Assembly (NCBI RefSeq): GCF_003945595.2
Contig: NW_024104451.1
Span: forward strand, 752,941 to 816,940
Length of the DNA: 64,000 nt
Direction: 5' to 3'
Source: Pipra filicauda
Taxonomy: Eukaryota; Chordata; Aves; Passeriformes; Pipridae
The translations under genes were made by a program, and so were the position numbers. Shown here piece after piece: positions 48,801 through 57,870 of this stretch (positions are counted from its first letter, which is position 1; each line of letters starts with the position of its first letter). The notes under the pieces are model-generated. The model was not told the origin of the DNA, did not search any database, and saw only the letters and a list, made by a program, of their open reading frames with translations.

Positions 48801-51800
48801 AGAGAACAGGGATGCAAGAACCACAGTCTCTTCTATGGGAGGTGTGCTCCCACAGCACATCTGTGCCCTTGCTCGTACTTATTTCCAGTTTCCAGAGACC
48901 TACTGCAGCCTCTTACCCTTCGTTTCTTTTCCCTTCCAGGGAACACCCTGTGTTCTTCATGTTTGTCCAGATTGCCATCATTTCTATCTTCAAGTCCTAT
49001 CCCACTGTGGGAGACGTTGCACTGTACATGGCCTTCCTTCCAGTCTGGAGCCACCTTTACAGATGTAAGTCCTTTGTGCTTGGTTATTCCTTATCTGGAA
49101 TGGGAAAGGGCCTGCAAAATAATTGTCACCACTAAACCAAACCAGGCCCTTGCCCACAGGCTCTCATGGCCTCCTTGGGATGTCTGGAAGGAGGCTTGAT
49201 TTTTTTTTTTTCAGGTGATACAGTCCCTAACGTGTCTTTAGGACTAGGGTTGAAATTGGTCAAGGAGTACCTTATCTTCTAAGGGTAGTAAGGAGTACTC
49301 CTTACTTCTGCTAAGGGGTGCCTTATGAGTACCTTATTTTCCCCCTCTCTCCAAGTTGCTCTGAAGATTAACTTTTTTATAAGAGCCTTTCACAATCCTG
49401 TACAATGGACATGGCTTATTTGAAGTGCATCCATCATCCACATGTTTCACTCCCACTTAAGGCTGTGTGATTTGAACAGTGCTCCTGCAATTGGTGAGTC
49501 CCCCAGCCTTAAAATGCTGCACCTTGCATCTGCTTTTTTGCTTGGAGTGAAAGTAACTGAACTATTCCAAGCAGTTGTCCAGTTTTTCTTAAATGCTGCT
49601 TAAAGACCCTTTTTAACTCTTGAAATCACCAGAGAGCTTCCTGAGGATTTTCAGGCTCAGTCTATAGAACCTGCTACCCTGGAGAGATTTGGAAATGCTG
49701 TGTTTTTCCTGGTGTTTCATGCTTAAACCAACTGCTTTGACCGACCCTGTCAGGTTGTCCAGGCCTTTTACTGCAGCCTTCTCCAAGCCAGGCCAAGTGT
49801 GTTCATGGACGGCTCACCTGCCTGTTGTAGGAGATATAATCAGGAGTCAGGAGACTTTGGAGATCTTCTGCTCTGTAGGTTTCAGATTTAGGAGAGCTGA
49901 GGCCAAAGGAGCTGTGATTAGACAGGGCAGGAAGCCCCAGACTGCCCCTGAACACGTTGCAGTTGTAGCAGGTGATGTACTTTTGAGAAGTCCTCACTCA
50001 ATGTACTTCAGTTGCACATTCCAAGCATCCGGTGAGAGAGGCAGTCATCTGTCACATGCTTCCACCCCAGAGAGTGTGAACAGACCTACTGATCAAGAAG
50101 TTTAAAAGAGGTGTGAACATGTTTGGATGTGACAATGCTCTTAAAAACATCAGCGGCCTTCAGCTGCAGAGTGATGGGGAGTCTTCAGTCTCCTTCAGGG
50201 GCATTGACTGAGCTGTAGCCAAGCACCAGCAGCACAAGTGCCAGGATGGATTACAACACTGCTGCCAAAGGATAGGCATAAGCAGTTCACAGAAAACAAA
50301 ATCTCTTCTGGCCTAGTAGTTCCCAGCTCTTTTAGACAAAGTCGCGCTTGGTTTTTGTCCATCTGACGTACTCGGGCAGACTGATGGATTCTGGCCGCAC
50401 TTGCACCTCCCGAGGTCGTGCTTGTCAACACATTTGGCCTTTAGGAGTTTCCTCCTTTTATGGAGCTTTCGTTTCCTTGCCAAGTCCCAAGGAAATCTCT
50501 CTTTTCCTATGGCCCACGGGTTCATTTTTTATCTTTGTCATCAGCTTGATGAGGCTGGGGATTGACATGCTCTGCTCTCCGAAGTGTGATGCTGCTGGAA
50601 AGGCCTCTCTCCATTCTGCTGGTTACTGCAGTGTAGACACCAAAAAGCCAAAATATCCAAGGAAGAGTGTTTGAAAGCAGGACCTAGAAGGAGAGAGCTA
50701 CAAGGGAGGATTTCATACTGAAGCAAAGGCAGAAGTATTTATTTTAAAGAGAAATATAGTGGATTTCTTATAAAAGGTAGCTAGGAAGTTATTAAAGCAA
50801 ACTGTGAAAGATTACTGGAGAGAAGTATGTGTTGACAAGCGCCTCTCACCCCTTGCACACACTCTACCACTGCTGTTTGCGTGAACATGGCTGATCAATA
50901 ATACATCATTTTAACAGCTTGGTTTTCTTTTGCAGTTCTCCGGAACATCTTCATCCTGTCATGTGTGCTCATTTTCTGCTCCTTCCTGTTCCCCGTTCTG
51001 TGGCATCTGTGGATTTATGCAGGAAGTGCCAACTCCAATTTTTATTATGCCATCACGTTGACTTTCAACATAGGGCAGGTCAGTAGAGCGAGGCAGTCGA
51101 GGCTGCACTGCGGGCAGGGCGCTGGATGGGGTGGCCTGTCAGCAACAGTGCATTCTGCAGGATGCAGTGGCTGCCTCTCTCTGTGGTCCTGCATAGCAGC
51201 TTCCTGGCTCTCCTCCTGGAATTTGCCTGCTCCTCACCCTCTGGCACACTAATGGGAAAGAGTTCTGGTGGTATATGAACTACAGTTTAACAATCCACCC
51301 AGACTGTGCTGCAGGTTCCATGCTCTGTTGCTGATAGCAGATGAAGAGCATCTCAGTATGGCAGAACACAGCACACGTGAATGGAGAAGGGGAGTAAGAG
51401 GGGAAATGGAAAAGTCTCGGGGCAGCAGCAGTGGGGCCAGAAAACAGGCAAATGAGAGCAGCCCATGCACAGGGGCGTGGCACCAGCTGTGGGCTTAGGG
51501 GCATGTGTAGGGTCACAGTGATGCCAGGGCTTGCCCTCCCTGCCTTTCTCGAGGCCGTGCTGAATACATGACTGCCACTGGCCTTAGGCACCGTTGAAGG
51601 ATGGAATTGAGTGTACACAGGTGCTACAACCTTTTGTAAGTCCTTCCTCTATACTGTTTGCCATGTCCCTGAGCCCTGGGACAGTTTCACATATGGGTGA
51701 GCAGAATGTTCATTTCATGTTAAAGTTGCCTTTATTTTGAATGTGCCTCAGCCATTTATGCTTGTCTGCTTCTCTTAAAGCCAGGGGAGCAGTTTGGCCA

Positions 51801-54800
51801 GGGGCTGAAAATCACCTACTTGTACATCCCAACCCCTTGATAAATGGAGAAAACACCCATTTGGTAAAAGCCAAAAGAGACTCCAAGGGGTGAGAAGGAG
51901 AATAGAGATAATGCTGAGAGGGGCTGATAGGAAATCGGGAGTGGTTCATTAACTCCTAACTACGTCTTGCTATGGAATGAAAGGAATAGTAAAACTTTAA
52001 TTAGAGATGCCGGGTGTCAATATTCTAAGTGGATTTTATTTCCTCCCTGAGGAAGTCATAGCAGATCCTGCAACGTCTTCTGCTCTGTGTAAATGCAAAC
52101 TTAGCAAAAATATCTTTTCTGATTTCCTGGTGAGAAAGACCTATCCCTCATCCCCACCAACCTCAGCTCTTTTTTTTCCCATTCAGCCATCTGCAGAGAC
52201 GTTTAGTTAAAAGTAAAATCACCTGCACTGACAGAGCCTGTCAGCAGTTCAGCAAAGCAAGCAGGGTATGGCTGTTTCCCTCTCCCTGGGCACCTCTGCC
52301 CTGCTCTGTCTGTTCTCCTTCACACTTTCTCCCCTGACCTCAGCAGTCTGCAGCCCTGTTTCTCTTTCCCTCAGTCTCCGCCTGGTCCTCCGTCCCCTCC
52401 TGTCCTGCCATTGAGCCTCTGCAGCAGCTGCTGTTTTTCTGTGCTGTACTGCACAGTAACCCAGGCAGGCTCTGCCTGTCCCTCCCTCCATGCCCTGAAC
52501 ACTGCCTCATACTTCAGGTGACATAGTGCCACAGCAATGCTTTAAGTGGCATCTGGACACTAGGACAATGACTGCCAGCTCAGGCTGGCACTGAAGAGGT
52601 TTTCCACTCTAGTTATGTGCTCCTGTGTCCAAATGGAAGAGGGCAGTAGTCCTAGGGAAGGGTCACACTGCAAGAGGCAGTGACAAATGGCACTACTGAG
52701 CCAGGTCCCTGCCCAGCCCAGCCTGCCACAGCAGAAGTGACTGCTTTAGAGAAACCACTGACACCCACTCCTGTAATCCCAGGGCTCCCAGGCAAGGCAG
52801 CAGACCCACACTGGGCTTCAGTACAACCAAAGCTGTACTGGCTTGGGCCAGAGCAGCTGGAAAAGGACCTGGGGGTGCTGATCAACAGCAGCTGCACATG
52901 AGCCCAGTGGGCAAGAATACCAATGGCACGTGGCCTGCACCAGCCATAGTGTGGCCAGCAGGACCAGGGTAGTGATTATCCCCCTGTGCTGGGCACAGGT
53001 GAGGCATCACAAATGCTGGCCTCAGTGCTGGGCCCCTCCTGACAGGAGGTTGTAGCCAGGTGGGGGGGCTCTTCTCCCAGGGGACAAGTGACAGGACAAG
53101 AGGAAACAGCCTCAAGTTGCAGCAGGAGGGGTTTAGATTGGATATTAGGAAAAAATTCTTCACTGAAACTGTGGTCTGGCACTGGAACAGGCTGCCCAGG
53201 GCAGAGATGCAGTCACCATCCCTGGAAGCATTCAGAAGCCATGTGGGTATGGCACTTGGGGACATGGGTTAGTGGTGAACCTGGCAGTGCTGGTTTAGCA
53301 TTTGGACTCGATGATCTTGGAGGTCTTTTCCAACCTTAGTGATTCTATGATTCTGTGAAAGTGGGGCTGAGCAGGGGAGGAGGACCCATGTGATTTCCAT
53401 GTCAGATTTCCATGTTCAGTGTGGTTCTCTGGCACCTCAGTTGTGATTTCACACTACAGTGCAGCCGGTGGCAATGCCAGCCTGAGGTGCACCCTCCTCC
53501 TGGGATGTGCCAACATCTCTGTGTGTGGCAGCAGGCTCAGACCTGGATCAGGAGAATCCAGGGGACAGTCAGCTCTGTTCAGCACTCAAAGGGAGGCAGT
53601 GTGCAAACAAACACAGGGTCAGCTGCCCCACAGAGAGGGCTTGAGAGCAGAGGGACAGGGAGGAGATGCAGCAGTGATGGGGGTGGAAGAAGGGCTTTGA
53701 CCTGGTGGTGCTCCTGGATTTTGTACTGTGAAACCACAGCCTTGAATTTCAGCTCTGCTCTTCACCCCTTGGCCTGGTAGGTTTTATTTGTTAAACTGTT
53801 AAAACTCCTGTTGGCTAAGGCTGACCTAGGGAGCTGTGGAATTCCTTCTGCTGCCTGCACACTTCCTACCCTTTCAGAGTAGAAATGGTAGCTGTCCAGC
53901 CTGGATAAGAGAAGGCTTCAGGGAGATCTTAGAGGCCCTTTCAGGGCCTAAAGGGGCTCCAAGAGTGCTGGAGAGGGACTTTAAACAAGGGACAGGAGGG
54001 ACAGGACAAGGGGGGATGGCTTCTCACTACAAAAGGACAGGGTTAGATGGCATACTTGGAAGAAATTCTTCTCTGTGAGGGTGGTGAGGCCCTGGTACAG
54101 GTTACCCAGAGAAGCTGTGGCTGCCCCATCCCTGGAAGTGTCCAAGGTCAGGTTGGACAGAGCTTGGAGCAACCTGGTCTAGTGGAAAGTGTCCCTGCCT
54201 ATGGCATGGGGAGGAAAGAAATTGCATCTGTCATTGTGCTAATGAATGCATTTGTGCTAATAATAGCATTAAGTCCTCATATTGTCCAAACACAGCTCAG
54301 CAGACAGGAGTTACAGAGTATTCTGAGTTGAAAGGGACCCACAAGGATGATCGAGTCCAGCTCTTAAGTGAATGGCCCATATGGGGATCGACCTTGACCT
54401 CAGCCTTTGCGTTATTAGCACCCTGCTCTAACCAGCTGAGCAAGTCTCAGGCTCATGATCCTTGAGGTCTCTTCCAACCCAAACCATCTGTGGATTCTAT
54501 GGTAAACAGTCATAATTGAGAAGTTTTGATAACCAGCAGCAGCAGAAGACTCAGCATTTGGGTTGAACTGCACAACAGTTCAACCAGGAAGGTTGTGGAA
54601 CAGATGATCTCAAGTGTGATCACACAGCACATACAGGACAACCAAGGGATCAGACAGCCAGCACGGGTTTAGGAAGGACAGGTCCTGCCTGACCAACCTG
54701 ATCTCCTTTTATGACCAGGTCATCCATCTAGTGGATGAGGGAAAGGCTGTGGATGTGTCTGCCTGGACTTAGCAAAGCTTTTGATACTGTCTCCCACAGC

Positions 54801-56316
54801 ATTCTCCTGGAGAAGCTGCAACCTAGGACTTGGACAGGGGCACTCTGTGCTGGGTTAAGAACTGGCTTACGGCCAGGCCCAGAGTGTGGTGGGGAATGGT
54901 GCTGCATCAAGTCAACATCCAGTCACTAGTGGTGTTCCCCAGGGCTCAGAATTGGGTCCAGTCCTGTTTAATATCTTTATTGACCATCTGGATGAGGGAA
55001 TCAAGGGCAACTTCAGTAAATTCGTGGATGACACCAGTTGGGTTGGAATGTCGATCTGCTGGAGGGCAGGAAGGCTGCAGAGGCATCTGAACAGGCTGGA
55101 TCAATGGGCCAAGACCAGCAGTGTGGGGGTCAACAAGGCCAAGTGCCAGGTCCTGCTCTTGGGTCACAACAACCCCCTGCAGTGCTCCAGGCTGGGGAAG
55201 AGTGGCTGGAAAGTGCCCATTGGGAAAGGACTTGGAGGTGCTGATTGACAGCAGCTGCACATGAGCCCAGATGGCCAAGAAGGCCAAGGGCATGTGGCCT
55301 GTACCAGCCATAGTGTGGCCACAGGAGCAGGGCAGTGATTGTCCCCCTGTGCTGGGCACTGCTGAGGTTCCTCGAGTGCTGTGTCCAGTTCTGGGCCCCT
55401 CAGTTCAGAAGGACATGGAAGTCCAGAGAAAGGAACAGAGCTGGGGAAGGGGCTGGAGCACCAGGAGTGGCTGAGGGAGCTGAGGTTGTTTAGCCTGGAG
55501 AAAAGGAGGCTCAGGGGGGACCTTATCACTCCCTATGACTCCCTGACAGGAGGGGGAAGCCGGGGCAGGGTCAGGCTCTGCTCCTGGGGAACAAGGGACA
55601 GGACAAGGGGACGCAGTTGTGTCAGGGGAGTTCAGGTTGGACATCAGAAGGAATTTCTTCATGGAAAGGATGTTAAGGCATTGGAAGGGGCTGCCCAGGG
55701 AGGTGGTGGAGTCCCTGCCCCTGGAGGTGTCCAAGGAATGACTGGACGTGGCACTCAGTGCTCTGGGCTGGGTGACAAGGTGGGCGTCGGGCACAGGGTG
55801 GACTTAATGATCTCAGAGGTCTTTTCCAACCTTACTGATTCTGTGACAGCATGGAAGGATGTATGGAAGGAGTCCTGTGAGTACAGTGAGATGACCTGTG
55901 CAATTGTGGCACAGCTGGACCTGCCATTGTTGTATATTTTGGCCAGATTATGAAGCTGCTGTCTCCTTAGCAGAAATGTCTGTGAGAGCACACCAATAGC
56001 AAACAATTAGTGTGAGTCTCCCTTGGCTTAACACTGTGAGGGGTGGACATGGTGTTCCCAGGGTTGCAGTTGCTCCTCTGGTGGAGCTTGCTGGACAGCC
56101 TAGGAACTGCTTACACCACTTACAGGGTCTGTCACCAACATGTGTCCCTCTTTATTCTTGGTCTGAAGCACCACTGATGTGTTTGAACATCTCACTCCAC
56201 AGATCCTGCTCATCTCAGATTATTTCTATGCCTTCCTCCGGCGTGAATACTACCTCACTCATGGACTGCACTTGACAAGGCAGGATGGGACAGAGGCCAT
56301 GCTGGTTTTGAAATAA
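36495..56316 (+). CDS. PIGU: PIGU, GPI transamidase subunit U (12 coding exons)
   Basis: PIGU is an ER multi-pass membrane subunit of GPI transamidase, acting with PIGK, PIGT, PIGS and GPAA1 to cleave C-terminal signals and attach GPI anchors. Coding exons are 36495-36624, 38194-38258, 39538-39597, 40517-40579, 41854-41963, 43608-43708, 45371-45468, 47387-47541, 48003-48146, 48940-49064, 50936-51078 and 56203-56316. They total 1308 nt, or 435 codons plus stop, the same length as human PIGU. Every intron is GT-AG and the phases join without a frameshift. The protein is near-identical to human PIGU over long stretches. It has an N-terminal hydrophobic segment, many further membrane segments, and the conserved block at about residues 265-285 ([12 protein letters not shown]) that has been compared with fatty-acid elongases and proposed to recognise the GPI lipid. 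The start codon has G at -3 and +4. The gene appears intact. Confidence 0.97.
36625..38193 (+). other. PIGU: PIGU intron 1
   Basis: About 1.57 kb. The first ~250 bp are still CpG-rich; the remainder is unique sequence without recognised elements. Confidence 0.85.
38194..38258 (+). CDS. PIGU: PIGU exon 2 (residues 44-65)
   Basis: Encodes [20 protein letters not shown] then HE. The acceptor is TTTCAG and the donor GTTGGT. The 65-nt length restores phase 0. Confidence 0.95.
38259..39537 (+). other. PIGU: PIGU intron 2
   Basis: About 1.28 kb. Apart from the hairpin-forming inverted repeat at 38663-38698, nothing is recognised. Confidence 0.85.
38663..38698. repeat. Hairpin-forming inverted repeat in PIGU intron 2
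   Basis: TGCCTCATTCCT (38667-38678) pairs perfectly with AGGAATGAGGCA (38683-38694) across a 4-base loop. Outside this, a G/T position (a G-U wobble in RNA) is followed by three more A/T pairs, giving a 16-bp stem. It is too short for a typical microRNA precursor. Confidence 0.9.
39538..39597 (+). CDS. PIGU: PIGU exon 3 (residues 66-85)
   Basis: Encodes [20 protein letters not shown], a strongly hydrophobic segment identical to mammalian PIGU except for a conservative change. Sites are TTTTAG and GTAAGT; phase 0 at both ends. Confidence 0.96.
39598..40516 (+). other. PIGU: PIGU intron 3
   Basis: About 0.92 kb with a pyrimidine-rich tract before the acceptor; no repeat or RNA gene recognised. 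Confidence 0.85.
40517..40579 (+). CDS. PIGU: PIGU exon 4 (residues 86-106)
   Basis: Encodes [20 protein letters not shown] then V. Sites are TTTTAG and GTAAGC; 63 nt, phase 0 at both ends. Confidence 0.96.
40580..41853 (+). other. PIGU: PIGU intron 4
   Basis: About 1.27 kb of unique sequence; nothing else recognised. Confidence 0.85.
41854..41963 (+). CDS. PIGU: PIGU exon 5 (residues 107-142, part of 143)
   Basis: Encodes the hydrophilic loop beginning [20 protein letters not shown] and ending YIPLKVAL. Sites are TGTTCAG and GTAAGT; 110 nt leaves phase 2. Confidence 0.96.
41964..43607 (+). other. PIGU: PIGU intron 5
   Basis: About 1.64 kb, AT-rich; no transposon or RNA gene recognised. 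Confidence 0.85.
43608..43708 (+). CDS. PIGU: PIGU exon 6 (residues 143-177)
   Basis: Encodes [20 protein letters not shown] and the following hydrophobic [14 protein letters not shown]. Sites are TTTTCAG and GTAACA; 101 nt, entering phase 2 and leaving phase 1. Confidence 0.96.
43709..45370 (+). other. PIGU: PIGU intron 6
   Basis: About 1.66 kb of unique sequence; nothing recognised. Confidence 0.85.
45371..45468 (+). CDS. PIGU: PIGU exon 7 (residues 177-209)
   Basis: Encodes the membrane segment [20 protein letters not shown] followed by [13 protein letters not shown]. Sites are TTTGCAG and GTAGAT; 98 nt restores phase 0. Confidence 0.96.
45469..47386 (+). other. PIGU: PIGU intron 7
   Basis: About 1.92 kb; no repeat family or RNA gene recognised. 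Box-C-like TGATGATGA near 46060 has no matching D box at snoRNA distance. Confidence 0.8.
47387..47541 (+). CDS. PIGU: PIGU exon 8 (residues 210-260, part of 261)
   Basis: Encodes [20 protein letters not shown] onward to the conserved [11 protein letters not shown]. The middle (about residues 220-235) is the part that differs most from human PIGU. Sites are TTCCAG and GTGAGT; 155 nt leaves phase 2. Confidence 0.96.
47542..48002 (+). other. PIGU: PIGU intron 8
   Basis: About 0.46 kb; nothing recognised. Confidence 0.85.
48003..48146 (+). CDS. PIGU: PIGU exon 9 (residues 261-308, part of 309)
   Basis: Carries the most conserved block of the protein, starting [20 protein letters not shown] and including FEHF, the region likened to fatty-acid elongases, then a hydrophobic segment. 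Sites are TTTTCAG and GTAAGT; 144 nt, phase 2 to phase 2. Confidence 0.97.
48147..48939 (+). other. PIGU: PIGU intron 9
   Basis: About 0.79 kb of unique sequence; nothing recognised. Confidence 0.85.
48940..49064 (+). CDS. PIGU: PIGU exon 10 (residues 309-350, part of 351)
   Basis: Encodes [20 protein letters not shown] then [21 protein letters not shown]. Sites are TTCCAG and GTAAGT; 125 nt leaves phase 1. Confidence 0.96.
49065..50935 (+). other. PIGU: PIGU intron 10
   Basis: About 1.87 kb. A poly-T run lies at about 49200-49213. A patch at about 50330-50530 has more CpG than its surroundings and open minus-strand frames encoding basic peptides, but I cannot link it to a known gene. Confidence 0.75.
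50936..51078 (+). CDS. PIGU: PIGU exon 11 (residues 351-398)
   Basis: Encodes [20 protein letters not shown] followed by [20 protein letters not shown] and TLTFNIGQ. Sites are TTTGCAG and GTCAGT; 143 nt restores phase 0. Confidence 0.96.
51079..52849 (+). other. PIGU: PIGU intron 11, repeat-free left part
   Basis: Intron 11 is the longest intron (about 5.1 kb). Its first 1.77 kb holds no recognisable transposon or exon; the CR1 cluster follows. Confidence 0.75.
52850..53357 (+). mobile_element. CR1 LINE fragment (+) in PIGU intron 11
   Basis: Starts near GAGCAGCTGGAAAAGGACCT, where translation reads [14 protein letters not shown]. It continues through TTAGATTGGATATTAGGAAA and ATCCCTGGAAGCATTCAGAA to the 3' end TTGGAGGTCTTTTCCAACCT. 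Same orientation as the host gene. Confidence 0.9.
53358..53896 (+). other. PIGU: PIGU intron 11 spacer between CR1 copies
   Basis: About 540 bp; no family recognised. Confidence 0.5.
53897..54502 (+). mobile_element. CR1 LINE fragment (+) interrupted by an insertion
   Basis: CR1 3' sequence runs from about 53897 (AGGCTTCAGGGAGATCTTAG) to about 54213 (GTCCCTGCCTATGGCATGGG). It resumes at about 54452 with the terminal piece TGATCCTTGAGGTCTCTTCC and ends in CCATCTGTGGATTCTATGG. In intact CR1 copies these two parts are only about 10-15 bp apart; here about 240 bp separate them. That interval contains the tRNA-headed SINE. The copy resembles the one at 1155-2030 more than the other intron 11 copies. 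Confidence 0.85.
54310..54447 (-). mobile_element. tRNA-Ile-derived SINE with CR1-type tail (TguSINE1-like)
   Basis: On the minus strand the element begins at about 54447 with a tRNA-Ile-like head. This includes the A-box region GCTCAGCTGGTTAGAGC, the anticodon-region sequence GGTGCTAATAACGC and the B-box region GGTCGATCCCC. It is followed by a tail ending near 54310 that reads CTGGACTCGATCATCCTTGT and CCCTTTCAACTCAGAATACT, which is a CR1-type 3' end. This tRNA-Ile plus CR1-tail structure is that described for TguSINE1, a passerine SINE mobilised by CR1 machinery. The head has several substitutions and cannot fold as a functional tRNA. About 95 bp of unassigned sequence (54214-54309) precedes it within the same interruption. 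Confidence 0.82.
54591..55846 (+). mobile_element. CR1 LINE, 1.25-kb copy (+) in PIGU intron 11
   Basis: Begins within the reverse-transcriptase domain (GGAACAGATGATCTCAAGTG region). Broken frames show [20 protein letters not shown] and then FVDDTS at the active-site position. It ends with TCAGAGGTCTTTTCCAACCT and ACTGATTCTGTGA. Multiple frame changes make it inactive. Confidence 0.92.
55847..56202 (+). other. PIGU: PIGU intron 11, right end
   Basis: About 356 bp between the last CR1 copy and the exon 12 acceptor (CTCCACAG); nothing recognised. Confidence 0.7.
56203..56316 (+). CDS. PIGU: PIGU exon 12, C-terminus (residues 399-435)
   Basis: Encodes [20 protein letters not shown] and a tail ending EAMLVLK before TAA at 56314-56316, matching the mammalian C-terminus almost exactly. 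Acceptor CCACAG; phase 0. Confidence 0.97.
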   Translation: MLLISDYFYAFLRREYYLTHGLHLTRQDGTEAMLVLK

Positions 56317-57870
56317 GGATTGTGCCCACCTTTCCCTGGGACATGGACTACTATGAGGAACATGCAAAGCTTGGGGTATGTGGGGTGGGTGGGGAAGGTT
56401 CCCTGAATGAGGTCTGACTTTGGGGATGATACCTACTGAAAGAAAGGGCTGAGGTTCTGGGAATGTCCTGCTGAGCTGTGGGCTCAGCACAGAGACTGTA
56501 AGAGCTGCAGTGCCTCCGTTGGAGCATCTCCCTCCCCTCAGCTGTGCTTTCCACTGCGACCTCAGCCATTAGCTCTGGGCAGCCCAGCAGGAACTGGAGT
56601 GTCTGAGCTAAACTCACGAGGGTCCAGGAGGAGCTCAGACTGTGAACTGTTTACTTTTCCATCACTGCTTCTTGGAGATGTTTGCTTCTCCTGGAACCTT
56701 CCCCTTCACTGCTTTGACTAGTAAAACTCTGCTTGGCACGAGGCAATCTCTAGGTACCTCGTGCCTGAGCCCTGGCTGCAGAAGCCATTTCTTGGTGGTC
56801 CCACTGCTGTGGGATCTGGAAAAATCCCACATGCTCAGGCACAGTGGGTGCTGTGAAAGAGATGGGTGACCGAAGATGATGACCTGTTGGAAGGAGGACA
56901 GATGGAGCTGCTGCCACAGGTGGTAACCTTGGCACTCAAACACTAGTGAGAACTGGAGTTGGGGTGGAAGCAGAAGCCGGGGGGAGGGTGCTGGGTAACT
57001 GCTCTATCCCATTGGAGCAACACAGACATTTCCATGTTAGGACCATGCACAGAGGCATTGCAGGTCTCAGAAGAAATACTGCTGAGGAGATGGACTCCCA
57101 CTGCTCCCAGTTTCTGTCGGGTGACAAAGCCTGGCAGTACCAGGCTCACACTGTGCTGCTGTGGTTGCTCGGGGCAGCAGCCTGGATTAGGGACCAGTGG
57201 GGATCACAATCTCCCTGTAAGGCCTCAGACCAAATGCAGGAGGAGCCTCAGTCACTGCTGTTATTGTTGGGCTCCTCATGTTCCACAGCTGCTTAACACT
57301 AGTGGATGTGCCCTTCTCTTGTCCCCCCTTGCCATGGGCTCATGGCTGTGTGTGGAGGCTCCCTGAAATCAGCCTCCCTTGGTCCCCCCTGCTCCCCTCT
57401 CTGTGCTCAGACCTGCTCACCTTGGAGCTGCTGCTGCTCACCCCTGAATGTGGCCCTCTGGGGTGCAGCTGCCAGGCTCTGCTGGCTATGGTGGCACCGG
57501 GATGTGACCGCAGTGTGACAGCCACCTGCAGTGTCCCACTGATCCCAAGGGACATCTGAAGGGTTGGGAATGTGACATGGAAACCACAGCTGGTACCAAG
57601 CAGCTGAGATGGATGTGCCCAGGCAGGTGTGTAAACATCTTTCTTTCTGGACAATTAACACTTTTGCCTTACTGCACTGCTGTCAGCGCTTTGGGGGGGT
57701 GGAGCCAAGCCCAGCTCAGCCCCCAAGCTCAGCTCAGGCCCCGAGCTCAGCCCCAGGTGGGGCAGCCCCAGCAGCAGCCTGAGGGCACAGGGAGGGGCAA
57801 AGGGAGCCTGGACTGCTGAGCTGCCAGCAGGGCATGGCAAGGAGCATAATAAACTGTGCAAGTTTTGAAC
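56317..57870 (+). other. PIGU: PIGU 3' untranslated region (predicted)
   Basis: From the stop codon to just past the first canonical AATAAA (57848). I saw no earlier AATAAA or ATTAAA on the + strand in this interval, so a 3' UTR of about 1.5 kb is predicted. It includes a short repeat of AGCTCAGCCCC-type units (about 57708-57754). Confidence 0.65.
57848..57853 (+). terminator. PIGU: PIGU polyadenylation signal
   Basis: AATAAA, followed about 20-35 nt later by T/G-rich sequence (TTGTGTGCTCTGTGGTT), the expected downstream element. It is the first canonical signal after the PIGU stop. Confidence 0.75.

Noticed and set aside
22727..49150. Weak similarity between about 22727-22760 and 49120-49150.
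   Set aside because: Only about 30 bp with several mismatches and no shared flanks; compatible with chance.
54310..54447. A tRNA-Ile gene on the minus strand.
   Set aside because: The tRNA-like part carries substitutions that break the stems, lacks a proper acceptor stem, and runs into a CR1-type tail, so it is a SINE head and not a tRNA gene.
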